Origin: Metallyticus violacea
Taxonomy: Eukaryota; Arthropoda; Insecta; Mantodea; Metallyticidae
Length of the DNA stretch: 64,000 nucleotides
Direction: 5' to 3'
Assembly (NCBI GenBank): GCA_030762175.1
Contig: CM060834.1
Coordinates: 25,656,001-25,720,000, forward strand
The position numbers and the translations under genes were made by a program. The notes below the pieces were generated by a model. The model did not search any database, was not told where the DNA came from, and saw only the letters and a list, made by a program, of their open reading frames with translations. Shown here one piece after another: positions 44,761 to 56,800 of the stretch. Within the stretch, counting starts at the first letter, position 1. Each line of letters opens with the position of its first letter.

Positions 44761-47440
44761 TTACATTTCAGCTGAAAATTTGTTGAAACGAAAGCAGCAT
44801 TTAAGAGCAGCATACTGTTCGTCGCATGTCACCTACATTTGCCTGTAGGCGGAACTGAATATGTCTCAACTTGCCCAGTTCTCACAGGCCGGAACCGGAA
44901 GTGGCAACAATGAAACGAGTACCACGTGTACATTACGCATTAAGATAATAAATTACCTAAACTTTAATGCAAGAAATTATGCCTATAAATATTAATCTTC
45001 TTTACTGAACACATCTCGTACGGACATTTCCCCCATTCATTACTGAACAATGCACCGAGTTCAAAACAATTAAATCTGTCTCATCTGAAGATATTGTATC
45101 TGCTATTGCGACCATGCTTTTAATATCGATGCTTTTTTCTAATATTTGGATTGCTGGTTTATGCAATATTTATTGTCCTTAACAAATAAGACAAAAGTAT
45201 GTTTAACATAACCAGTAGGTATACATTTAAAACCTTCCACGTTCAATCATAGAAACACCATTGAAGGCTCGATATCTAATCACAGAATACTTTCAGATAT
45301 ACACTAAATTTTGTTTCTTGGGTAGTCTTTAAGCTTTGCAAATAAATGAGTACTTATAGGTCGGTCGGAAAGTAAGAGAATGTGTCAGCAATAACACGAT
45401 AATTTTCCTCTTCTCTCTCTTTAATACAATCGCGAAATTTGATAATTAATGATGCTCAATATTAGCCATTTTTCACATAATCGTTAAAATTCCCCCAGCA
45501 CCCCCAAAATTGCACAAAATAGCTCATACTTCAATCATTACGACTATTTGCGAAGGCTGCATTGAAGGTCTCTACAGTCAATATCTTGCACCCAGTGAGC
45601 ACTACATCAACTCAAGTTTGAAGAAAGACATTTACTGACAATTTGATAGTTCTATCGGAGCCGGAAACTCGCCACTCTCAAGTAAGTAGTTACCTATCCC
45701 ATGTTCTGGATACGTGCAAGTCTTCAATGTCTGCAGATCAGGCAAGGAGACCCTCCATGTAGCGCTGAGATGAAGGGAAAGGAAAGGAAGCAAAGAATGT
45801 CGAGGAAATTTCAGAACCCGGAGTAAAAGCCCGAACCTCCCTATTTCGTGCATTCCGATGCCACGAGAACCGAATTTCCCTCAGTCACTGAACCCCACGA
45901 CTAAGCTATTGGCACGACAAGATGCTAAAGTGCTGAATACATTCTGAAAAGTCGCTACATTGAAGTAAACCGGGAGCGTGTTGAAAAATTACAATGCGTT
46001 TATTTCAATCCTCTCATAAAGTTAATCAGGTTCGAACTTTTGGATCTTACATAGAAACGATGACACTTGTTTCAATTAAACAGTCAAAATAGCTGAAACT
46101 GAAACCTATAGCACATATTTACAAAACAAAATTTACCACAATTAAGAGACAAATTTCCATAATGCGACCAGAAAGAAAAAAAAAAAAAAATCAAACCATT
46201 AGCGAGGTAACGGGTCCTACATTCACAGAAATTAGCGTTGGCAATACTTGTTTCCCCCCTTAACCGCAAAAACTCATTGTTTCGCAACGGTTTGTCCCCC
46301 ACACTGCACTGCGTGGTCTAAATTGCATCCCTGGGCAATGTAACTACAGAATATTGAGGCGCGTCGGTTTGAGCGTGGAGTCTCTAAAAATAGCTTCCAG
46401 CTACATCCAGTCACATCTGAATGGACACTGTTCTATAGTATAAACAGGAATGAGGGTTAAACTCTTTACTATAAACCATTCTGAGTCAATAAACAAAGAG
46501 ATGAATTTGTTGTTTTAACCAAAAGCTTCACAAGGCGATAGATAGGTTTTTGTAAACACACCTCAACTTTGTACTTTAACATCAAACTTGGTTCAAACAA
46601 GCATATTTTAAATGAATTAAATTAGAGAATTGATTTATCTTAATTTTTAGAAGATGAAATGGCAGGTTGACTCTAAAGTCAGCTCGATGTCTGACAACTT
46701 GAGCTTAACCGAAATTGTGGTTGATGGCTGAAATGGAGGTGATGCCATTTGGAGGTTTCACAATTGTTTAGTTTGAGTGTTTCATATAACTGATGCTAGA
46801 GCAAATGTACAGAGATTTGAATTTATGTGGAATAAAGCAATATTCCTATTTAAAGCTATAAACTAATTTATTATACCGAGGCGCATAAATGGGGGAAAAC
46901 AATGCTATTTATTGTGTTATTGCACACAAAGACACGCGAATCGATATTGCAGTGTTCATCACTTCCTGTGGTACTGTCACATGAATGTTGCGATGTAACT
47001 TTCAAGTTTCATTTCATTGGTTAACACATATCTTGTATTCAACGGTCGAGGAATGTGAGGTCTCTTCTCCTCTCTGAGATGCCAAAGTGACAGGACGTAT
47101 GTAAAAAGTTCCCAGGGGATGGGGCTTGTTTTAGTTTTCTTCTAGAAATTCAATGTCCCAGGTATAGATATAGGATTATTTTATGTTTTATGGTGTAAAC
47201 TTTTAAAGGCTTTAATACTAATTTTCTCAAGAGAAATTATGCTATTTGCTTTTGCGTTTATTGGGCTCGAATGTTATAAAGAATTTGTGACAGATAGCTG
47301 TAGGCATGTTACGAGAGTTATTGTTAGCTGCTTAATGGTTTTATGCAATTCGCCTGCTATGAGGTGTATGTAAAACTGATTGGTTAGAGATTTCCCATGA
47401 CAGTGCATGATCATTTATACATGAGAAGTGTTTGTATCAG
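44761..47440. other. Long stretch without identified features
   Basis: GGTCGGTCGGAAAGTAAG at about 45359 resembles one end of a mariner element, but I found no partner. The segment 45620-45910 holds minus-strand frames without motifs. A-runs occur near 46176-46190. Confidence 0.35.
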
Positions 47441-47499
47441 ATGGGTGCCGAAATTGTTGTAGCCTGAACAGATGATGGTGCGAGGAACGTTTGCAGGGA

Positions 47500-48248
47500 A
47501 CCTCAGAGTCTGATAGCGGAGTGTGGCATTAATGAGATTTGGTTTCACTATTCCAATCCCGAAAGCAAACAGGCAACCTGGTTTTCCGACAGCAAAGAAA
47601 GCTAAGGTTGCTCGGTTATCAGGAAAGGTAATTATTATTTCACTCTTTGACTGTGGTGGACTGGTATATTCACATGAAGGCCAATCGCAAACAACGGTTA
47701 ATAGTGAGTATTATAAGAATGTTTTGACTGCATTCATCTGGTTCGCTCCTTCACCATAACAAAGCACGACCTCGCATTTGCAACAATCCGAGTCAGGACC
47801 GATGGCTTTTTTCGAGCGTAAAAATCCTAAATATGGTTTCCTTCGGAAGGGAAGTAAAGTCGTGGGTCCCATGTCGTAGATGTATGAATTGTAAAACAAC
47901 TTCAAGCCTGAAAGAAGAGGCCTCTGAGAAAAATTTGTCGGTCGTTTCATGACCTGATTTGAATGGGACGCTGATGACCTGAGATGTTAAACAGCGTCCG
48001 AAAACAAATCAAATCAACAATTACATTTGCAACATTGTTGCTCAACATTTGGCAGAAAAAGCATCGAATATGTGCGCAGACCTAGCTCCCTGTGATTTTT
48101 TTCTGTTCCCTTGTCTCAAAAACGAGCTGTTTTGGTTCATCAACGACAGTCATGAAGAAGGCAGAAGCGGTTCTGATAACGGTTTCAAAAAACGATTTTC
48201 AGCACGTCTTCCAGGACTGGCAGACACTTTAGGCCAAGTGCACAGATG
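47500..48248 (+). pseudogene. Mariner transposase pseudogene split by SINE B
   Basis: The plus strand reads NEIWFHYSNPESKQ (about 47528-47570; the first catalytic Asp is Asn), FPTAKKAKVARLSGKVII (frame +1), LFDCGGLVYSHEGQSQTTVN then SEYYKNVL (47644-47730). The SINE B at 47786-48023 removes the HDNAP region. After it come ADLAPCDFFLFPCLKNELF (48075-48130; third Asp kept) and a C-terminal FKKRFSARLPGLADTLGQ before the stop at about 48247. The order and spacing are typical of mariner. Confidence 0.88.
47786..48023 (+). mobile_element. 5'-truncated SINE B with 11-bp target duplication
   Basis: The copy starts near the end of the tRNA-like part (CAGGACCGATGGC), so boxes A and B are missing. The hairpin (CTTCGGAAGGGAAG) and tail (TGATGACCTGAGATGTTAAA) are present. 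A perfect 11-bp duplication, CATTTGCAACA at 47775-47785 and 48024-48034, lies in the mariner coding sequence. The copy was inserted truncated and could not be transcribed from its own promoter. Confidence 0.94.
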
Positions 48249-48855
48249 AGGACTACCTCGAAAAAGACCACACCAACCTTGACCTGCGTAATGTATTTCA
48301 TAAGTAAAAATCTTCCTCTATTAGCCCTCGTATCTAACAGCTTCAGCATTTATTTACACTGGTGGATGGGTTTCTGCATTGCTAAGTGCTTTACCCAATA
48401 CCGAAATAAATGTAACAGCGTTCGCCGTGAGCGGAGAGTTCGAAAAAGGATTTGAACCTGACATGACAGCGTTAAGCACTGATTAATTTAAAATGCATAA
48501 CAGTGGCGCGAAACAAGGGAACAATAAAGACGTGTATTTGAGCAGGGAAACGACCCAAAACAAAAAAAACTATACAGAACGTGCATGTTCGTGCGGTTGC
48601 ATGACAAATCCCTCGAACACGGAACCTCCCCGCAGGGCTACAATGGACTTGTCATTATTTCGCCATTTCGCACCCGTCACTAGAGCGACATCAATCAAAC
48701 CTTGGCCTGCTTGTTTACATACCAGATGGCGATTTTATTTATTATATTTTCAATCATCTGCTTGGCCCCACAGGACATTACCACAAACTGTTCCCCGTGG
48801 CTTGCAACAAAGGATCTACGATCATAACCGTGCAGTGTTTCGCAAACAGATATAC
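48249..48855. other. Unassigned stretch
   Basis: A 123-codon plus-strand frame (48493-48864) has no motif I recognise. The minus strand around 48445-48480 has a weak box B-like AGGTTCAAATCC. Confidence 0.35.
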
Positions 48856-48859
48856 AGGG

Positions 48860-50150
48860 TGTAAATTAACTAAGTCGACAAAATAGAAGATGCAGAATCT
48901 TTATAAAAGACACATCCATGGACGTCCACTATAGTTTTAACGTTCTTACGTAGAACAAACGCAAGTACGGGGCTTTCACGTAAAAACTATTCCGCACGAA
49001 CGGTATTTGATTCTCTGCGTAGCGGCTGTCCGAGAACGCACTCTTTACTTCGGCTCTAAAATTGTGTATAACATTTTACCTCATAGAGGATGCTGAAAAT
49101 GTAGTCCCCTTTGGCTAAACAGGCAGAATCGTGAAAAGATATTCTGGTTGACACGTTTAAGTTTGGCCACTGTAGTGTTGATGATTTCATTGATGATATT
49201 TTCCTTTAATTTCTCCAATGTGCATGGTTTGTTTTATAAATTCTATCTTTCAGACCCCCCATAGATAAAAGGCATGCGCTATTAAATCTGCTGAGCGAGA
49301 GGGCCATACACCAGCATCATCACTCTATCTTCAAACTCTTTCTTAATTTGATTAATGGACTCCGCTGCTGTATGCCCACTTGAAGGATCCTGTTGATACC
49401 ACCCATATGATTTCTCTTCTTATGTAGGCTGCAGAAAAAACGGGGTCTAAACGTCCCTTTTGTACCTCTCTGCATTTATTGTCGTCTCATAAAACATCGG
49501 ACCGATAATACGCCTTGCGCTAAGAGCACACCAAACTGCAACTTTCCTATCACAAGAGTTTCCTGTACACGGTCTGAATTTTCGGTATGCCAGTTGCTCA
49601 TGTTTTGTTTGTTCACACGGCCGTTCAGATAAAACCAGGCCTCGTCTGAAAAACAGAAGTGTTGGGTCCATTAACTGGGTTCATTCACAGATGAAAAAAC
49701 CCAATTACAATAACGCACTCTTGCTACTAGGTCGCCTTGTTTTAAACAGTGGGCACGTGTACATTTATACGGTTTGAGGTTTAATAATTTTGTTGATTTA
49801 TGAGCAGAGCCCACTGAATCCCCATCTTGTTGGTTCTAATTTCGGGATTAATTTTGTTGGCGAATGTTCAAGGTTTGCACCAAATTGGTCTAGTCTATTC
49901 TTTGTTAAAACAGTACATTCCCGCATGTGTTTTTCGTTATGCAACGTTCCAATAGAATCAAATCTATTCTCAATATCGCGAATTCCTTTTCTGGAAGGAG
50001 AAATTGACTAGGGAACTGCAAATGAAACTCTACAAGAATACGACGAATCAATTCATATTTGTGGTAACATTTACACACCAAAACGCGCTGCTCTAGAACC
50101 AACTGTCCCGTTTTGGCGAAGTTCAATTACTGCACTGCTTTGAAGCGGTG
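48860..50150 (-). pseudogene. Tc1/mariner-superfamily transposase pseudogene
   Basis: Reading down the minus strand: N-terminus LTPLQSSAVIELRQNGTVG (near 50150-50095). A frame containing RECTVLTKNRLDQFGANLEH follows, then FSDEAWFYLNGRVNKQN (near 49650-49600; first catalytic Asp kept), VAVWCALSARRIIGPMFYET (49540-49483), TINAERY, KDRIYKTNHAHW and a C-terminal SACLAKGDYIF (near 49110). The middle with the second and third catalytic residues is largely lost. TACAGGGTGTAAATTAAC at 48854 is a likely left terminal end; the right end is not clear. Confidence 0.85.
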
Positions 50151-50230
50151 TTAAAGGGCAGGAGCCACAGCCGATGGGATTGAAAACACCGTGATAGCGG
50201 GATAGGTTTACGTAAAAGCTCCGTAATAGT

Positions 50231-50504
50231 ATTTGGCTTATTTACGGGCACTCTTTTAACATGTCAGCTCATCAGCGCCCCATTCAATTCTGGTTGTGAA
50301 AAGGCCAATAAAAATTTCTCAGAGGTTTTTTCTTTAAGGGTTGAGGTTCTTTTACGTACCGTAAATGTACGACACGGGGCCCACGGCTTTGCTTCCCTTT
50401 TGAAGGAAGTCATACTTTATTATTTTTACGCCCGAAAATATACATCAATTCTAGCCGAAATTGAACCCGCGATCTTGGGGTTTACGAGGCCACCAGGATC
50501 GACA
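50231..50504 (-). mobile_element. SINE B copy with deleted box A region
   Basis: The tail, core and box B (GGTTCAATTTCGG) are present. About 20 bases of the D-arm are deleted, so the head reads GATCCTGGTGGCCTCGTAAA. The hairpin is mutated (CTTCCTTCAAAAGGGAAG). It lies just outside the preceding transposase. Confidence 0.88.
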
Positions 50505-51429
50505 TAAGTGTAGGATAGATGCCTCTAAGATCCCATCATCTTTGCTTGATAATCTCGAGAATATTGTTTTTTTAAATGAACAGTAAAGAGCCTCAGCAAA
50601 TCTATTTTTATATGGTTAACTGTAGTGCTATTTCTAACAATTTTTTAGTTATTAATGGATGAAATCTGTTAGAAACTTCATGAACACATTAAATATGATA
50701 ATGGTTTTTCAAAGGCTGATCGACGAAGTGAGCCATCAAATTTGCACCAGGTCACAGATAAAATAATTTAATGCTCTGTATTCGACACCCTTCTATTGAT
50801 GGCAAGATAAGTTTTAACCTTCGGTATGCTGGAAGTAAAAACGCCAGGGTATGTTCAGGAATATGAATACACTTTGGTAAACAGTAATAACAAATATACA
50901 AACATGTAAAATAAATTTCAATTAAAAAGAAAACAAATTGTGATTAAGCAAACGAATAAACTTAAACATGCAAATTGTGCAAACGTAATTAACAATACAT
51001 CACTTTAAATAACTATAACAAATTTAAAAGATTAAATACGAAGCTGTGAAATTTTGCAATTTTAAACTTTAAATCTCTTAATTCTTTGTCGCACTCACCA
51101 TAAAATAAAGAATCAAAATACTGGCGATTAATTACTAGTGCAATATTATAAAATGTCCTGCTTTGACAATTAACAAAAGACTAAGTGCTGTCTCGAAGAT
51201 AATATAATAACTTCGATGTTTTGGCTTACGAATGGCTTACTTGCTGGCCAAAAATTATAACAAAGGAAACTACGCTCAGGAGTGAAGTTAGCTGAAAAGG
51301 GTAACGGGTGCTTTCAAAGTCTTACGCCTATTTCTTGTGGTTTATTATTTAGTAATGTTTTAAATATATTAGCGTTTATTGCAGGAGCTTTCTTAAAAGA
51401 AGTCCTTTCCGAATGTACGAGTATAATGC
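50505..51429. other. AT-rich stretch, nothing recognised
   Basis: No frames, repeats or transposon ends were recognised. Confidence 0.5.
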
Positions 51430-51495
51430 CATCTCAGTGTTCACCGCCTAAGATGTCTTAGCAGTAAAATTGGCCGTTAAAACATTATTAAAACA
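51430..51495 (+). mobile_element. SINE A 3'-end fragment
   Basis: CATCTCAGTGTTCACCGCCT..GATGTCTTAGCAGTAAAATTGGCCGTTAAAACATTATTAAAA closely follows the SINE A tail. The body is missing. Confidence 0.8.
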
Positions 51496-51882
51496 TTGCT
51501 TTGATGCCCACTTAGGCGGTGTCAGTTACTCGATTCCCTGCTATTTAAAAGTTACTTACGTAGGAAACATTAAATCCAAAAGTTCCCACATTTGGGCGTA
51601 AAATTTATAATAGAAACATTAAAACGCAAGTTAGGAAACATTTTCCCAATATAATCGAAATACTTTACCATTGGTGAACTAATTAAGAGATTCGTGTAGT
51701 AATGGGAAAGTGTCTTTAATGGCCCAAGATATTCTCCAAGGAATAACGGTGGCCCATTTAAGTGGAATAGACTTTGACAATAAATCGTGTTTCATCTCAT
51801 AATGCCATAAATCTAGTTAATCCCCTTGTTAATTTTCTAGACTCCTTTCCCTATGGTGTAGGAATCACTGAATGTCCAGGGA

Positions 51883-51915
<33 letters not shown>

Positions 51916-52147
51916 AGTCGGCACAACTATAAGTCAGCGGAAAATTGTTGCAGAGGAATAGAAGAAAATCATTATCCATGAGAATCCATAATCAAACCCT
52001 TCTAAATCTTTCCCCCATTCTTATATTTAATTCCACTCTCTTTTAATTCCCGCTGAAGAGTTTAAGTCTCTTAGCAGAAAATTGAGTAGTCGAAGTGAGG
52101 GATTGCGCCAAGATATTTTTTTAAATGATATAAATGTATAAACAGTC
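51496..52147. other. AT-rich stretch with A-run
   Basis: A 29-base A-run lies at 51885-51913. Otherwise nothing was identified. Confidence 0.5.
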
Positions 52148-52309
52148 AGTACCAGGGCCTAAGTGCAGTGTACCTCCCCGGCATTTGCCATTCATGAAAA
52201 CTGAGGAAAGCCTGGAAAACTCAATCAGGGAGGACGGTGCTTGCAGGAATCGAGCCCCAGTCTTTCCTCCCATTAGTCCGCGTCTTAACGCCCTGCCACC
52301 CATGGCGGT
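52148..52309 (-). mobile_element. SINE A copy lacking its 3' third
   Basis: Head (ACCGCCATGGGTGGCAGGGC, inverse), box B (GCTCGATTCC) and body through CCAGGCTTTCCTCA and GGCAAATGCCGGGGAGGTAC are present. The sequence beyond GGCCCTGGTA is unrelated. Confidence 0.85.
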
Positions 52310-53164
52310 CAAAGCAATTCTAATTGAAATAACTGTGGAAAAGAGATTCAGGAAACGTATTTTCCAACATTTTCTTTAAAGAGAATATGTAGAGAAACGT
52401 GGCATTTTTAAAACAGTATTACGGAAGGGCGAATATGTTTCTTAATCTCAAAATCAGCAACAACGCCTAGTACGTTATTAATTATCAGCGATTAAACTGG
52501 AAAGTTTAGTAGCCCTATGCTCCTCTTTAAGATTCTATAATGCACGCATTATACTGTCATTAATTTGAATTCGTTGCTATACATGGACGAAAAGACCCAG
52601 ATTGTCTTGTTTCGAAAGTAACATGGGCGGCGGTCCCGTCACAGCTGGGTTTAATTGCGCCATGTAACGTGTTGCCGAGTGTTTACACGGTGCGATTTGC
52701 ATGTTGGAAATGAATCACAATTTGTTTAGCTGCCATAAAGTCATATTAGCATAGCGTTTTGGAAAATCTGCATACATGTTTCCGAGAGAGAAGATTTGAA
52801 ACCCGTGGATTTGATTGCTCGCGTTTCATTTGCATGGTCGTCAGCATAATCGTACCTTAGGCCTGATACAGGTCAGCCCCGTGCACTAAATTTTCAAATT
52901 TACAAAATTGCATTCAGATAGGAAACTAATATTGCATTAAAGTGCTAGATGCTGCATCGGTTTAAAAAATAGCTAACTCAATTCTTGAAATATTTGGGAC
53001 AGAGTAAAGTGATAGAGCCCCGATCACACATATTTTGTATTTTAACGTTGGTATCGTCGAAATGTTGTTCGCAAATGGGGAAAGACGCTAAGTGTGTTTG
53101 TTCACCAGTTTACAAGAACCTATATGGCAACGAGAGTGGCAGTTTACTTTACTTTGGATGCTCG
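52310..53164. other. Unassigned non-repetitive stretch
   Basis: No repeat or coding motif was seen. The segment 52620-52860 is less AT-biased than its flanks and contains CCATAAAGTCA and AATTTGTTTAG, but without comparison data I cannot call it regulatory. Confidence 0.3.
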
Positions 53165-53325
53165 TTGAGGTTATTTGAGCTACGAGCCGCTTTGGGTGGC
53201 AGCTTACAGGAAAAGTACAGCTGCAGCAACGGGATCAAGGGGGACAGAGTCGTCATTCATAAATTTAGTATTTATATTTTTCTGAAAGTATAAAATGATG
53301 CTATATTTAAAATTAATAATTGGGC
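53165..53325 (+). repeat. Old dispersed repeat (family E), copy 2
   Basis: This is the counterpart of 32222-32395; the most conserved end is CTGAAAGTATAAAATGATGC then TATTTAAAA. Confidence 0.45.
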
Positions 53326-53382
53326 ATCGGTATTTCCAAGCTCATAAACCAGAATTAAGAGCATTAAATTATACGAGGAATA

Positions 53383-53845
53383 AGTCATAAGTCATGGCAA
53401 TTATTTCTCTTTCCTCCTGAACAAAGAACAACTAAAAATCTAAGATATACGATTGAAAGTATATGCCATTTACTGCTGAGTGGTGCCACCAATAGAAGGC
53501 TGGATATAGGCGGCCCTCATAAGGAAGAAGCAAAACATAGGCAACAGGAAAACATTTGTTTATTATACCATGAACAAAAATTGCAATTACTTTCACAGGT
53601 TTGCACATTCATCACCCACGTAATCCATGGTGTTTAGTAGCCTTCAAGTACCGACGGTTCGTAGCCAGCGATGGGGAAAGCACTGAATACCATTTGCTGC
53701 ATACGTGTTGCCAAAGTGAGACACCTCAAGTATAAGGGCTGTTAAAATGTCCGCTTTATTAGCAAAACTTTCCCCACGCAATGGCTGCATCTCTTTGTAT
53801 AACGTACAAGAAAAAATAAAATGTAAGCGGATTTGACATTTCAAA
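53383..53845 (-). mobile_element. Truncated copy of the 6.1-kb mariner family
   Basis: The low-coordinate end repeats the terminal sequence of the element at 6121-7032 (AGTCATAAGTCATGGCAATT, AAAATCTAAGATATACGATT). The minus strand encodes GIQCFPHRWLRTVGT (near 53690-53645) and, in another frame, LRGESFANKADIL (near 53790-53750), the transposase C-terminus. The N-terminal half and the other end are missing. Confidence 0.82.
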
Positions 53846-56800
53846 AGAGAGCGGTGAGGGGATGAAATTTAAAATGTAATCAAAATTGATTTTAACCTTC
53901 CCAAATCATTAATTTTTTGTTACATTCAATTTATTTTATAAGGGTATCAGAATGGGAACTTTTGAAATAAAAGCCCTGTACGTTTAAGAATGAATGGAGA
54001 GGATGACACCCGGTATAAACAAAGCTCCAATATGGTAGAATCCTAAAATTAAAAACACACAGCGCATATCATTCTTTGACATCTATTCACAAGTACAAAG
54101 GTTCCTTTGCTTCCCGATATCGTTGTTCATACAAAGTTGCAGTGTCATTTTCTTTTGAAGGCGAAGGTACTAACCTCTGTTTCGTACAAATCCAAACTTC
54201 GGGACGGAAACTCAAAGAATGTTTCTATAGACAACCATAACTTCTACCTCGCTCATTTCCACGGACGATTTATTACCTCCTCCTTTCTCTCCTCTTTCAC
54301 CTCTTTCGAACAGAGATATGCTTTCTCCTGTTCTTTTTTATTTTCGGTTCCTCCGGCAGCCATCATTTATATTTGCTTCTGACTGTGGGAAAACGTCGTC
54401 CAAATGTAAAGTGCTGGCGGCCCTTTCCACATTCCCTCATTTACAGCTGCCACTTCATTCTGTCGGAGCCTGTTTATTTTCATTTCACAAAACCCACGGT
54501 TCACTGGTGGCACAAGCACACAATTTCAAAGTGCGCGACTTTCAATCTTCTACTCACTACTGCAAAGGTTGTGCCTCTTATCTCTTCGATTCAAATGTTG
54601 CATGACTGAGGTCTGTCCGCAAAGTATGCAGCTATTTCATATGAATATACCCTTATCTAGCACAAAAGTGTTTTTTATCTCATCCAAATAAACGCTTTTG
54701 GGCTCTCTCACAGCTGTCCCAGCACAGCTTCCAATTTTAAATCACTCCACAAGCATTATGATCAACTACCTACATTCATCTCTTCTCTTTTAACAGAAAA
54801 AAAAAAAGTTTACTGCTAAATCCGAGACTTTGTAATATTGTTGGTAAAAGTAATTTAAATATTTCACTCAATATTCATTAAAAAAAAACAAAAGAAAAAT
54901 ATCAAAGAACTTAAAAATGGTTAATATAGCACATTGATCTACGCCTTAGGATAAAGCATTTGAAATGTTAATTAGAAATTTGAGCTATTCATTTCTTACA
55001 CAAAAAGAGTTCAATTTGTGGTGAAATTGACGATAAACCTATATGTATTTCCTGTTCAGTGAGAGAAATCTCTCGCGTTTGTATTTTATTCTTGCTGGTT
55101 TTAAAATGTCCAGCTCGTATAAATTAATGTAACAGGGGTATTAACAACTTCCAATGTTTTCTTAGCTAATACCCAAAACTTGAGAAGTAGTAGTTCAGTT
55201 GAGCTGTTCACTCCGAATGAAGTTTTGCGAGATGTCCTTCTTTCTCCAGAGAGAGATCGCTGATGCATTCAGGGGACGCATTCAGTCATACTTGGGGACA
55301 ATGATAAAGGATAAACGTTGTGCCATGTTATTCTTAAGAGCTAGGAGACAATTTATAATCAGTTCGAATGTCACTAACTCGACGTCAACTTTTCGCTTTT
55401 AATCAGAAACTATTTCATATTGAAGTTAGATTGTTATAAAATTAGCACAACAATGTATAATACTCCTTAGAGAGAGAATGTAATAAGTGTGGGAACAACC
55501 AGTGCTTTCAGTGCCAACGCGTATTTCAATCTTCCAGTGAAGCATGCGTAAACTTTTAGCTAGTCCGCATTTAAATTCCGGTGACGATTTATATTAAGCA
55601 ATGCCTTGTAACTACAGTAAATACAGTACCATTTTTTAAACAGGTCTCCCCTATAATATCATCAATTAAAAAAAGTAACAGGTTTTTTTCTATTTTAATA
55701 GTATTATTGAACAAATATTTTCCAAATTTTCTAAAAAAAAAATGTATTTTGTATTTCTATGATTACTTTAAAGATATTCATAAATAGGTCCTGAAAGTAG
55801 ATTAATATACGAGCCTGGTGTTTTGAGCGCTATTATAAATATAAAATAGCGCTAAAAAGCGGTGCTTGTTTTGAAACTTTTATTTTAAGTTACGTATTAA
55901 TATCAAAGAGAAAGACTAACACGTTTTAACATTCCAATTCTACGACCGAAAGGGAACTATTTGCTCTCATGTCCCAGCTTTTAATCGGGGAATCCTTGGA
56001 CTGACAATGCTTCCCTGGGGTGCAGAGGCGGTTCCAACTCTCAAATCCTCAGAGTAACTCTGAGAAAGGGCAACGGCAACTAGTTTAATATGTCCGACAA
56101 GACCAAGTTTCAACCGCTTATTGTATATACAAAACTTGTGTAGGGAGAGTTCGAAACGCTCTAATTTGCTATGCCACATGGAAGCGTCTAGAATACCGGA
56201 CGATAATTTTCCGGAACTCATCATCCCTTGCTTTGGGGGTCTGCCGTCAAAGAGAGTTAGCAAAGTGCAATATATTGGCCGGATCAGACGTACAGTCTCA
56301 AATATCTAGGCCTCAAGAACCAGATAGCTCGTCAATACAGCTAGCAATTTATGCATAACGTGTAAAACGCAATTAAGTATCAGTGCCGTTCACAATTTTT
56401 ATTAAACTGATTTTTTATTTTATATTTGTAATTAAGGAGTTTTCTCCTGTGCATTAAAAATGTAGAGATACAAATGAACTTTCTATTGACAGATATATAA
56501 TTCAACTTTATTGTTATTATTATTATTTTTAAGTTTTTGAAACTAGAATGAAAAACCAAACAATTGAATACCTTGAGTTAAAAAGCATTTTCTGCCTAGC
56601 CAATGTGGTTTTCGTTCTGGAATTAATACAACCAGAAATATAAGTAATTGCCTTAAATTTATACAATATTAGATTCTTTTGAAAATTAAAAAAAGATACT
56701 GAGGTAACTAAGAAAACTTTTACTATAAATCCTTAACGATAAAAATAAACTCTCGCAATATTAGTTCTTCTTGTTTTTAACTATGATCAAATCCTAGAGT

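Noticed and set aside
45355..45380. Mariner left end (GGTCGGTCGGAAAGTAAG)
   Set aside because: No matching inverted end or transposase was found nearby, so it may be chance.
45620..45915. tRNA-like element on the minus strand
   Set aside because: The GCCAATAGCTTAGTCGTGGG stretch hints at box A, but box B and repeat copies are missing.
54611..54640. Mariner-type end (GGTCTGTCCGCAAAGTATGC)
   Set aside because: No partner end or coding remnant within a plausible distance.
55967..56263. APQGSIVSP-like motif suggesting a reverse transcriptase
   Set aside because: A single weak motif without the fingers, palm YXDD or other LINE blocks nearby. Reported only as an unassigned stretch.
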